From Punica granatum (lineage: Eukaryota > Streptophyta > Magnoliopsida > Myrtales > Lythraceae): a DNA stretch of 64,000 nucleotides. Below are positions 36,180 to 46,749 of this stretch, piece after piece (the first letter of the stretch is position 1; each line of letters starts with the position of its first letter). The notes beneath the pieces were generated by a model. That model was given only the letters and a program-made list of their open reading frames with translations. It searched no databases and had not been told where the DNA came from. The stretch is taken from assembly GCF_007655135.1 (NCBI RefSeq), contig NC_045129.1, positions 12,214,001 through 12,278,000 of the forward strand, read 5' to 3'. Made by a program: the position numbers and the translations under genes.

Positions 36180-37622
36180 ATGAGGACTCGTTCCTCCAAA
36201 AAAAAGGCTTCGGCCTCAAAACAGCTGGCTCCCAGCTAGTCGATCAAAAAAGAGGAGCAATCCTCAAAACAAAAGGCTTCTAGCCAACCCTCCTTCGGAC
36301 AGATCACTGTCGATAGCCAGATTAAAACCTATCGACAGACTCTCCAACAGGAGATCGATAAGCAGGGCTGCATGCAAACCCTGCCAAGTAAAATTCCTAA
36401 ACCCAAAAGGGAGAAACAAGCTCTTGAAAAACAGAGTTCATCTCCCCATAATCTCGATAATGATACTGTGGTTCAGCAATGGATTACTGTATTAAAAGAT
36501 AAACCGGAACTAGCACAAGTGCTATCTGGGATATCTCCTCCTCAGCTGGAGACTAGCAAGGGAGAGAGCTCTAGGCAAATCGCCAAAAGAGCAGAAAAAA
36601 ATCTCACATCATTTTCCGATAAGGAAACCAGCTCTTCAAAAACAGCACCATGGTTTCCAAAATCATTATTTCAAACTGTTTTGATCATGGAAGAAGGTTT
36701 TTACCATGAAAACCCCTTCTTCGCAGCATCAAAATTGTTTCCTGAAAACTGATATTTCCGGCCAATGGACATTTCAAAAATCCGGGAATATTATGAGAAA
36801 ATTCTGAGTGATACAGGTTCAGTTGAGTTCAAACACCACATTGTCCCTGGATCATCAAACACCATATCCCACTCTACTGCCAAAATACAGAGAGTAATCC
36901 TCCCAAAAGAGTGGAATGAGGGAAAACCATATCAAATCCATAAATTCCCAACCAGATTCTCCTCTGATCTCCCCCATAATGCTATGTACTCCTACTGGGA
37001 TTACCAGCAAGTATGGTACAATGCATTTTTGTACCAAAACCATGAGTTCAGACACACCTGGCTCCTTTTCTTTCATTCCAAAACACCAGCCATATTCCCC
37101 TTCTGGTTTGCCCACTGGTGGTCACTCTGGGGTTCAATTCCAGACATACTACCCCCCATAATTCATGAGGCTTACATTACGTTTGCTTCTCGATTCAAAC
37201 CAAAAGGGAATCAAACCATATTTCCTGTGCTTCTCCAATTCTACCAGATTTTTGGATTATCATGGGTTCATAACTGGTCCTTCGGATACAAGCCAGATCA
37301 ACAGACAGGCTTGCAGACACTGGCCAGAATCTTCAAATGCAAATGGTGGGTTAAGTTGAAGGTAGATCATCTTGATCCCCATTTTGTTCTCGATTGGTTC
37401 AGGAAAAACGCTTTCGTCTCAGACAAAGCACAACTGGACCACCAAAGCTTCCTCCAGGTCAAAGCCAGGGCTTCCTCCTTCCTCTCAGCAACAAAAACTG
37501 ATGAGGATTATATTGGTCGTCTAGGCCAAATTCTCCTGGAGTTCAAAGATCTGAATACCACTGCATCGTCTACTTCGGAATCCCACAAGGAAGGCGATGA
37601 TAGTGATCCATATTCAGACTGA
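36180..37622 (+). pseudogene. pararetroviral second ORF, function unknown
   Basis: A second frame begins with ATG at 36180, 15 nt after the RNase H stop. It is interrupted by TAG (36237-36239) and TGA (36750-36752), and ends at 37622. All three open parts are in the same frame, so there is no indel. The N-terminal part is Lys/Ser/Gln-rich. The C-terminal part, from 36765, is rich in aromatic residues (YWDYQQVWYNAF, FPFWFAHWWSLWG, KCKWWVKLK) and ends in an acidic tail. Florendovirus-type endogenous copies often carry a second ORF of unknown function downstream of RNase H, and this fits that place. I cannot assign a function; a capsid-related role is only one possibility. Confidence 0.7.
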
Positions 37623-37679
37623 TTACAAGCCTCCGCAACCGAGAGCGTCCGCCCACTGCTAACACGTTTGGATCATTAC

Positions 37680-37789
37680 CGGACAAAAAACCTTTCGGCT
37701 CGACAGGCTATGCCCCATATAAGCGCAATCTCCGAAAGCGTCCCACCACTACTCACAGTGATACCATAACGGACAAAAAACCTTTCGGC
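37680..37789 (+). repeat. 20-bp direct repeats upstream of viral promoter
   Basis: The word cggacaaaaaacctttcggc occurs at 37680-37699 and again at 37770-37789, exactly 90 bp apart. They lie 150-260 bp upstream of the viral TATA box, a typical place for pararetroviral enhancer elements. Regulatory function is inferred. Confidence 0.6.
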
Positions 37790-37935
37790 GAGCGTGCTCG
37801 ACATAAAGCAGCAATCTGTCACTATTTGCGACAAAAAAGACACTGTAGCTACAGTTCTTCCACTGAGCTCGACAGTACCCCGCATGTGAGTGTACAGTCC
37901 AAAGCTGCACAGTTCTACAAGGCATCTTCCATCGC

Positions 37936-37944
37936 CTATAAGAG
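37936..37944 (+). promoter_or_regulatory. TATA box of the pararetroviral pregenomic promoter
   Basis: ctataagag lies after the second ORF and about 250 bp before the poly(A) signal. A CT-rich initiator-like tract (cttcttctcttctcttcttc) starts about 45 bp downstream. Spacing to the poly(A) signal and primer site matches the caulimovirid plan, in which the transcript is terminally redundant. Confidence 0.65.
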
Positions 37945-38160
37945 TGGCCTCTCCTCCAGCATTGAGGGCAGAACACTTCCACCTAGAACACTCTCTTCTT
38001 CTCTTCTCTTCTTCTCATATGTAAACATCCGGCTCCCATAACCCGGATCCTCCAACCCCCATTCTGTGTGTAAGTTCCAGTGTAAGCTTGGGTCGAGTTC
38101 TTTCAGACTCTTCCCTTCTCATTTCTTCTTTTGTTTTCTTGAACATCACGTACTCCCTTC

Positions 38161-38190
38161 AGCCCATCATGGGCTAAGTTTCTGAATAAA
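38161..38190 (+). terminator. viral poly(A) signal with upstream palindrome
   Basis: AATAAA at 38185-38190 is preceded by the palindrome agcccatcatgggct (38161-38175). It lies about 200 bp past the likely cap site, as in caulimovirids, where the signal is bypassed on first passage. Confidence 0.6.
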
Positions 38191-38253
38191 TCTTCCATGT
38201 TGATCTTATATTTATCTTGATCGTCCATGCATATCAGAGCCTTGTTCTTTCAA

Positions 38254-39245
38254 TATTCTATGGTTATCCCTTATGATAGATCTTGGGTGTAAATGGTATC
38301 AGAGCCATAAGTGGGGATAGGATGTATAGTTCGTTTTTATTCTCAGATCCAGTAGAACTCATAGGTCATGTCATCTAGGACCGCCTTCATGGCTGGTAGA
38401 AACTCATATAGTGTTCCTCTTCAGGTGTGGCAAGGTACATATCTATACAATGAATTGAAGCTGGTAAATATAGTAATTAGGCAGCCATAGCGTAAGATCT
38501 CTTTAGAAGTATAGATCCAATATCACAATGAACTGATGCTAGCATAAGAAGTAATGTTAGGAGGCTCTAATGTCCATCCAGTCGCTCTAATGGACCCTAC
38601 ACATTCACCGTTCATAGGAACCCGGGGGGAGTCCTAAGGTATTCCCGTTTGTAAGTCCCGACAGTTAGGGCAGTGTCAGGGAGAAAATTGGACAATGGCC
38701 CGGTAGTGTTATGAACACCGTCTAAGTAGATGGAGGTTATCGACTGGAGTAGAGTTATCCTCGTGCATTATCGTTCGTCTAGGTACAGCAGTTGGGATAG
38801 GAGATAGATCGATAGAGAGTCTTACTGAGTTTGTCTGCCTACTATTATTGTTAAAACCAGGTACAGCAGTTGGGTAAGGTATGTGCTAGATCTTGCAGGG
38901 AAACACTGTGTGAGGCTTCTTCCATTCGTCCAGGTATTTCTTAGATCTTAATCTTTGAGAGAAGCTGGGTAGGAGAATTAGATACGGATTAGCATCTTCA
39001 AACTGGCTAATGGTTCAATAGATCTCTAGAGCTTTTCGTCTAGGTATAGATTGGAATACTGAAAATGTAAGGAACTGATATGCTGTTTGAATATCTTGAT
39101 AAATATTTGAGAGACTGGAAGGTTTATTAGTTTGAAATATGGATTGGTTTAAAGCAAGCTCTTCGAGTACATGTTCTTCTGAAAATAATTTCGATAATGA
39201 TTCTTTCGATAATGATTCTATTCTCTATGGGATAACCATAGAATA
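38254..39245. repeat. inverted repeat bounding the viral leader
   Basis: tattctatggttatccc (38254-38270) and gggataaccatagaata (39229-39245) are perfect 17-nt inverted copies enclosing about 960 nt that include the primer site. Within it, the words aggtacagcagttggg occur twice (about 38781 and 38860) and cgtctaggta twice. The arrangement could close a very large leader stem-loop. Confidence 0.55.
38294..38310 (+). other. primer-binding site for initiator tRNA-Met
   Basis: TGGTATCAGAGCCATAA; its first 15 bases equal the standard caulimovirid minus-strand primer site complementary to the 3' end of plant initiator tRNA-Met. Its place after the poly(A) signal supports the viral assignment. Confidence 0.8.
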
Positions 39246-39499
39246 CTTGGCCCTGCTTTACCTTAATTGTTATTTGAACAAATAAAATTTATGTTTTAGT
39301 GCGAGTGGGAATAGCATTTCTCTTATGCATGTCCATGGTCCATGGAGTGCTGAAAATTCCAAACATCTCAGAAAATAGATGGCAACTATGATTCATACTT
39401 AATAGTCAAATACTCAGTGACAGACTCCAAAAAGTTTTCCAAAGAGTGCATTCCCCAAGAATACCATCGCTTCGGGACCAAAAAAATGTCGCCCAAGAG

Positions 39500-39730
39500 T
39501 GGGAAATTTTTGGGCACGAGAAGTCTGAATGCGAAATCAAAGGTTCCAAGTTTTCTCCACATACGAGAAAATTGGCTTGTTGTTTGTGCAAATGGCATAT
39601 GCATTGCATGTTTTGTTCCTGGTCGGTTTGGGTCAATCTTACACAGATTGCGCGTCTTCAGGCAACCCAAGTCAGGCCGGAGCTGGATGTGTTATTAGGG
39701 ATGCGGATGGTCGATGGGTGTGGCTGGACC
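39500..39730 (+). mobile_element. LINE RNase H fragment
   Basis: In the frame crossing 39640-39720 the translation reads YTDCASSGNPSQAGAGCVIR and on through DADGRWV, a clear RNase H start of the plant L1-type LINE class (consensus DG..KGNPG.AG.G.VIRD..G.W). Coding similarity fades on both sides. No RT is visible nearby. Confidence 0.6.
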
Positions 39731-40191
39731 CAGTCGTTGCTTCATCCTCTTGGCCCTCATTTCCATCGCTTCTCGCCGACTGCATCGATTCGCTCTATTA
39801 TGGAATACTATTCGTGCTTCCGTACACTATCTTTGGCCTACATATCTACCGAAAAATTAAATTAGAAAATAAAGAACATTGAGAAACTGCCTTTTCATTA
39901 CACGAGATGGAAAACAGAAGCAGCAAAATGAGAGATATGCCACAAAAACACCCAGTATATGTACATATTTCATGTCACTGAAACATAATATGATGATGCC
40001 TACGCAAGACTCGGTTAGTCTGTTTCTTCTTCTCGTTCTTTTTTTTTTTTTCCTTTGGTGAACATCTCATTCTTTTTTTTTTTTTCACTACCTAGTATAT
40101 TAGGCGATATCGAACATCGCAATCCAAAGCTGTTCCTGATTCAAACAGTCTGTCTCCAAAATTCCAGGCGAGTCGTATTACTAGAGCCCTG

Positions 40192-41913
40192 TTATCTGGC
40201 CTTGGATAGCTGTATTGCTTCGAGCTGCGTGGTCTCTTCGACCCAGGCAAAATGGTGAGACATGTATGAGTACTGCTTATTCCTTTCTTCCTCATGCTGC
40301 TCCCACTGCGCCCATCTCTCTGACAAACCGACTCCTTGCAGCATGTTGACCACATCCGTCATACTTGGCCGTTCATCAGGCGAGCTCTGGGTGCAGAGAA
40401 ATGCAACCTGCACGATGGTCTCAACTTCTTTGAGGTCGTACACCGCCAGGTTCTGGTCCACTATATCTTTGAGCCTGTCTTCTCTCAACAGCTTCTTGAT
40501 CTGTTCACATTGTATCAGACCGATTTAATAATGGTAGTATGTTACGTGAACGATTTCATGAAAAGCCCGTCTCTTCAAAAAAGTTGGCAGGTGACCGGTT
40601 CATAATTTTCAACTGGTATTAGAGCACGAATCTGTTTGCTAGCACTGATAAATTCCCCTTAATATCTACTTACCCGACATTCATTTGCACTTAATATCTA
40701 CCAATTAACGAAATATATACGCGAAGTGATAAAAACCTTACATGGTCAAGCAACAGAACATCCTCCTCCTCCTCGAGCCGGGAGAAGTCGATAGCCCGCT
40801 GACCAGTCACAAGTTCGAGAAGTGTTATGCCATAGCCAAAGACATCGGTCTTTTCTGATGATTTACCTGTAGACAGATACTCTGGCGCAATGTGGCCCAT
40901 GGTGCCTCTTACTTGCGTGGTGACATGAGTGAGCTTTGCATCGACGATCTTTGCTAGCCCGAAGTCGCCAACGACAGGCTCGAAATTATCATCCAGGAGG
41001 ATGTTAGCGGCCTTTAGATCCCGATGTATAATCTTGGGGTTACAATGCTCGTGCAGGTACTCCAATCCGCAAGCTGCACAGAATGCTATGCGTTTCCTTG
41101 TTGGCCAATCCAAGCCCTTCTCCCCAGGTTTCAGATCTATAATCAATCATATCATGTGGAAACGTATTATATATAATGACAGACACCAAGGATACGTTAA
41201 TGTTCGACAAGATATGTGTACCTGCAACATATTTATATTACAGTTTAAGCTTTTATATACGTTGGCAGCAGTCCAAAAAAAAATTAACGTGGTATATATA
41301 TCAGTGTCACAGTTTGAATCTTGGAGCTTGTGTTTATCTCCGGTAAGGGAAATTTGAAGTACCTCTCAAGTGGTATGCGACACTAAGGTTCTTCATATAC
41401 GGGTATATCAGCATTCGCTCCGAAAAGGTTGTACAGAATCCAATCAGTCGAAGGAGGTTCTTGTGAACAGCAACGCTAATGAGTTCTACTTCCCTACAGA
41501 AGGCGGCTTCCCCCCCAGGACTGTAGTAGTCAGTTAGTCGTTTGACAGCGATCATTGTGTTGTCTGAAAGGACACCCCTGTAAACCTTGCCAAAGCCACC
41601 CTGCCCAATTATGTTGCTCTCACTGAAATTGTCGGTAGCAAGTTGTATTTCCCGCCATGAGAATCTTCTCACTTGGGAAAAAGAGATTTTCCCAACATCA
41701 TCGCCTAAAGTTAATGAATAAAAACAAGGCTCCAATCACTAAATTGCTGCAAAGGACCAAGGCCTTGTTTGGTGCGATGGAATAGAACGGAACAAAATCA
41801 TCAATGGAGCAGTCCAATTACGTAGCAAGAATTGTTCTTTCCTTTACTTTTTTTCCAGTTGTTCGTACCAAACAGGGCATGATCCATTATATGGCAATGC
41901 GATTGAGAAGAAA

Positions 41914-41947
<34 letters not shown>

Positions 41948-43847
41948 CGGGAGGAGGAAAAAAACTCACCTGCAACGTCAACGAACACATCGCAATTCTG
42001 TTTGTGAAACTGGAGGAATCGGTACCCTAAGAGAGCCCCAGTCAACAGAACGAAAACACCGCAACTTACACCAGTTATGACCCCAAGTTTCAGCTTCTTT
42101 GATGACACTGCTATGTTTATTCCATCCAAGTTTATTCACAATTTGCTGATGCAGATAAAATTCATCAAGGCTTAGGAAAGGAGGAGAAGAAACCTGGAAC
42201 TGGTGATTTCGATACACAAGGTTGAGTCAAGTTTGAGCCACATAGAACATGAGTTCCTGTGAAACTGACAATAAAAGAATTTCTCCAATTAAGTCAAGAA
42301 CTGCGGATATCTATAAGTGATTGCTAAGATAAAATTTCAAATTCCAAGTGGCACCAGTCTGAGCTTATTCAATGTTGTTCAAAAATTTTGAGGAGAAACG
42401 TTATGGCATACTTGAAAATTGCCAATGAAAAGAGTGCGCTTGGAACTCTTCCCGTCAAGTCATTGGATGAAAGGTCCCTATCAAAAAGAAAACCATTAGT
42501 AAATGAGAAATTTGAACATCAAAGGGCATATATCATCTAAGGAATGTCGGACTAGGTTTGCTTACAATTCTTTCAGTACTGTAATGTTCGCTATTGTGTC
42601 GGGAATGGACCCAGATAGGTGATTTCCACTCAGTATACTACACCAAGGTTAAAAGTGTTACAGCATAAATAGGAAGCACAAATTCTCTGACACACGGAGT
42701 TATACTCACAGATGCCTTAAATTGGACAGTCGACCCCACGAAGATGGTATAGTGCCACTGAACTTATTATTCGCGAGATTCAGAACTTCTAACTGCTCCA
42801 TAGTTCCGAGAAAATCAGGTAGTTCACCTGTTAGATCATTGTTCTGCAATTCCCTGCAGCAAATGAGGTCAAAGTGTATTTGTGAAGCGCGGCAGATTTC
42901 ACCATCAGGGAAGACAGTTCCCGTTCTATTTCCTTCGCACGAAGACTGCATTTAAGTTCCATATTCCCCTTACTTTTCTATGAAGAAGCAAAGGCATATC
43001 ATAAGTTTTTCGGAGAACCACACTTTCTGAAGTATAATACAAAAGTTACTACCCTTTATTCGAATCTCGGGGAATCTTCTACAACCAAACGGTAAATAGT
43101 AACAAAGGACAGACGAGTCTATCGGGAAAAAAACAGAATGAGAAGTTTGTGACAGACAATCAATAACTACCAGCCACTGAAGGGATTCTATATATTTACC
43201 TACTTCCTTCCATGAAATCGGTAATAAAGAAAAAAAGGCAAAAGGTAGAGCTATTCTAGTTCGACAACTTACAAGCTGACTAGGTACTTTAATTTGGTGA
43301 TTGCAGGAGAAAGCGTTCCTGAAAATCCTTTCGATTCCAGGGCCCTGTAATTTCCAGGAAAGAACAGACTTGATTGAATCTAATCCAAGGTTACAATAGT
43401 ATGAATGTGCGTGAAGCATGATCATAAAAGAAGATTGGAATAAATGGAACAGTTAATGTACTCACAGGGCTACAACATTAATCCCATCTCTGCAGGTGAC
43501 ATGGGACCAACTAAAGCACGGGCTCACAAAGTTATCGTTCCAATCGTTAATAAGATGATTGGAATCATTAAGGACCCTCAGGAAATCGACCAAAGCTTCA
43601 CCTGAAGAAGTCATAGAGAGCACCAAAGCATTAGATCGTAGTCACCTCAAATATCCTGTTGGAAACACGATCTTGCAATGTATTACAGTTGAAAAATAAA
43701 ATAAAAAATAAGAAGAGGAAGATAACCTTCGACATCAGGTGCATTGGATGAATAGCTCAAGAACACGAGAATGATGAGCCAGGAAGTAATCAGATTAAGA
43801 TGAATCCTATGACCGTGGAAGTTTCCCATCATTTTGGCTCGTAACAT
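40192..43847 (-). CDS. LRR receptor-like serine/threonine kinase, LRR-II (SERK-related) class
   Basis: Eleven coding exons: 43847-43727, 43601-43466, 43344-43273, 42853-42710, 42637-42566, 42477-42412, 42264-42194, 42107-41970, 41704-41363, 41136-40742 and 40500-40192. They give 1866 nt and 621 aa. LRR exons of 72, 144 and 72 nt are typical of this class. Order: signal peptide (1-40), N-terminal cap with [11 protein letters not shown], about five LRRs, membrane segment (about 236-258), kinase. Kinase motifs: GQGGFGKVY (307-315), VAVK-type lysine K328, helix-C glutamate E345, HRD 425-427 (an RD kinase), DFG 445-447, [18 protein letters not shown] activation loop. All catalytic residues are present. 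It is closest, from memory, to Arabidopsis At5g65240/At5g10290. A 3' splice site at 43868 suggests a 5' UTR intron; the next in-frame ATGs are M6 and M7. Intron 8 holds a MITE and a 34-bp G/C run. Confidence 0.94.
41761..41880. mobile_element. small MITE in receptor-kinase intron 8
   Basis: About 120 bp beginning ggccttgtttggtgcga and ending with the inverted match tcgtaccaaacagggc. The GTTTGG-type TIR resembles Tourist or hAT MITEs. No clear target duplication found. Confidence 0.5.
41914..41947. repeat. 34-bp poly(G) run
   Basis: Thirty-four consecutive G on the plus strand, so C34 in the kinase transcript, starting 22 nt inside intron 8 from its 5' splice site. It could form a G-quadruplex in DNA on the plus strand. 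Length may be unreliable because of sequencing or assembly slippage. Confidence 0.85.
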
Positions 43848-43867
43848 ATTGCCTCTCCTCAATAACT

Positions 43868-44965
43868 CTGCAGAAAAAGAAACCAATTCTCCATCGATAT
43901 TGGACTGACTTGCACATAAACATACAATAAGATGTCCACGCACAGCATTCAACACAGAACAAACTGGTTCGGGAAAAATAATAAGCACAAGCAACCTTAA
44001 GCAGCCACTTCGATCTCCAATGACTTTCTAAATGACGTTTGAAGAAAACATTGACAATTAATAAGTTCATATAGCCTAGTCCAAGCATCAACTTCTGCAT
44101 TAACTTGACCGATGCATTAGACACATATAAACTCTCACAGAGTGCAATTTCTCCCCTAAACTCCGGTCATGCTATGAACTTATTTCCCTTACTGAGTTAT
44201 GATCAATCCAAATATCAAGAAAGCATTATCCTGAATGTAACTAAGCGGGGAAGCAACTCCGCCTCAAGGATAACTCATAAGTTTCGTATCATTCATATCA
44301 GTCAAAGCAGATTAGAATCACAACTTCTTCATGATGAAGCTGAAACAAAAAGGGCAACTAACAGAACAGAACAGAACAGAGAGAAAGCTATAGAGCTTGC
44401 CTGATTCAACCATAGCTTATCAAACCCGGAAGACAGTATGAAGGTGATGAAGCAGTGGAGAGGATCAATGATGTGGAGGGTGGAGGGAAAAAGATTTGCA
44501 TATAATACAACAATCACAACCATGATCACCCCATGAAAATCAAGTTGGATTTGAGTTGTGGAGCCCACGAAGCATTTGACAAGGTGGTAAAAGGGAAGGG
44601 GGTGAAAGAATTCTGGGAAGGGCCAGTTGGACGTGAAAGTGGAATGGAACAATACCATGAGGAAAAGGAGTATAATAGTGAAAGCTAAAATTTGTAATGT
44701 GATGAATATATATATCTGCTTTTGGTTCTTTTGGGTGGTGGTGGGAAATGGAGAATGAGAATCCCACTCACTCCCTGCCCTCCAAATTAATGGACCTCTG
44801 CCTGTCCTTTCTTTCTCTCATTCTTTCCTCTCTCTGTCTTTGTGCTTTATTTTGATTTGATAATTGCAATTAAAGAACTGCCATTATCCCATTGGCACTT
44901 CTTTTATTCCTCCTTTATGCAAATAATGGTGCTGATGCTAATGTTCCATTCCTTTCCATCATAGT

Positions 44966-45017
<52 letters not shown>

Positions 45018-46749
45018 ATGGATCCTCTGTGTTCAAGCAGAAGCTTAATCCCACTCACCTGATCTCATTTGCTAAGTTGATATTCCCTGTTGGGGTGACA
45101 AGCTGACAGCAACAGCCAAAATTTAATTCATACCTTTCTCCTTTCTTTTTCCTATTTCTTTTGTGTCCTCCTCTTTCTTCCCAATGGAAACATATTGCAT
45201 AGTATTATTATTTATAAGCAAGAGGACAACAATGTCCCTGGCAAAAGGGATAAACAGGACAAACTTTAGTGGATAAGACTGCACACTATGCATGAAGCCC
45301 CTCTATGCTCTACCCACTCTACCTTATCCTCCTCTATTTATGTTCCAGTCATCGGCTGTTTCTCGATGTGATCGACTAATGCCGAAGTCGATATATTCTG
45401 CGTTCACATCCTCTCATTCTCATACTCCACCCCAGATTCATCATCCTTTTTTCGTAGTTTACGGACTTTACCCATCGATATGCATACCTCAGGCAGTCCG
45501 ATGGCCGGTCTGGTTCTGAAAGCTACAAGTGAAGTTGGGTCATGGTGGATAGGGAGAAATGGATGACAATAGAACAAAAATTTGGTCAAAGGTAACAATG
45601 AAGGAAAGGTAGGAGGTGACATCTGAGGAGACGTTTCAGTTGGGAATCAGCCGACAAGGGGGATGGGTGGAGAAAGTTTCATGTATAACTGGTATACTAT
45701 ATGACACTCTGTCGCAAGGTTTAATTTTTTTTCTCTTTTTCTAAAACCACCATTTTTCAAATTCGTAATTACTTGTACTGAGGTGTTTAATATCAATCAA
45801 CTTGTAATACAAGTTATATGAAATATTCATTATATACAGGACTTTCTCGAGGTATACCATAAAATATGTACTTTGCATGAAGAAATATAAAAAAAAGGCG
45901 TTATTGCTTTGATATTTCAGAACGCAAGTTGAGTTTTAGACCAAAGGTTGCTTACAACAATTCCTTGCTTTTTAGCTTGGAATATACGTGTGTGTATATA
46001 TATATATATATATATGCATGGACATATTATATAAATGTTTTGGGCAAGGACGGTTTCAACTCAGTGGATCATAGCGCAGAACGGTGCATGTGAGCGAACA
46101 AAGAACCTGATTCGAGGAGAATTTGTTCGGTCTGATGACCACGAACATGGTAGAAGCGTGTGCAATACGGGAATAAAAAAAAAAAAAAGACGTCTAGCAG
46201 ACCCGACTTGGATCGATCTAATCTACATCTTAAACAGCTAATTTGGGCATGACAAGTTTACAGCTGAATAAGTCCACGAAGAGAAGCCTAACATCAGAAA
46301 CAGTAAGACTGGGGACTATTATAGATCTCAGGATAAGAACAGAGGCAGCCTTCCAGAATTGGGACAGCAAACAACTTACAAAGCCGGAGCACGACCGTGG
46401 AAGAAACACCAAGTGCTAGGAAAAATGTGTATCAGCTAGTCTGAGTAATCGGTCTATAAAATATGCAAACTTTCTTAAACTCCAAGAAAACAATATTTAT
46501 CTTGCATTCCCTTACATGTATATATCACAACAAATATGCAGCAAATCTCGAGTACTCCAGATATTACCACGTGAAATGAGTAGCATTGAATAAATACTTT
46601 TACCCTATCACTGTGCATTATGCAGACGGAATCACTCTCTCTCAAAATGCTATCTATGTACACCGACACAAATAAATCAAGTGCATTTGCATGTAGAAGA
46701 CCCTCATCTCCGTACCTTATGTTTGCCTACCCCAATCCGGATGTATATT
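43868..46749. other. 5' region of the kinase gene and 3' flank of the PSI1-like gene
   Basis: Likely holds the 5' UTR intron, any upstream UTR exon and the promoter of the receptor kinase. A (GA) microsatellite at 44969-45014, CT-rich on the kinase strand, is typical of plant promoter or 5' leader regions. An AT microsatellite lies at 45995-46015. No coding sequence recognised. Confidence 0.45.

Larger units (their letters stand above)
32863..39250 (+). mobile_element. endogenous pararetrovirus (Caulimoviridae, florendovirus/petuvirus-like), 5'-truncated
   Basis: A plus-strand viral copy of about 6.4 kb. Order is C-terminal part of a movement protein, a linker/capsid-like region, aspartic protease, reverse transcriptase, RNase H, a second ORF, promoter, poly(A) signal, tRNA-Met primer site and a roughly 1-kb leader. 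No integrase domain and no LTRs were seen, which separates it from Ty3 elements. The left end lies inside the movement protein, about 40 bp from the 5' end of a Helitron-like element, so the start of ORF1 is missing. The right border near 39250 is set by the leader inverted repeat and is approximate. Three in-frame stops break the ORFs, so the copy is inactive as read. Genus placement is from layout only. Confidence 0.85.

Noticed and set aside
39386..39882. Overlapping frames on both strands around 39400-39880
   Set aside because: Only the plus-strand segment with the RNase H motif has a family match; the rest are shadows or post-fragment readthrough.
41804..42129. Short frames across the poly(G) run encoding glycine or proline tracts
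   Set aside because: They are translations of a homopolymer inside an intron.
44105..44767. Frames of 75-109 aa upstream of the receptor kinase
   Set aside because: Low-complexity composition with no recognisable domain; the position fits promoter, 5' UTR or intron of the kinase gene.
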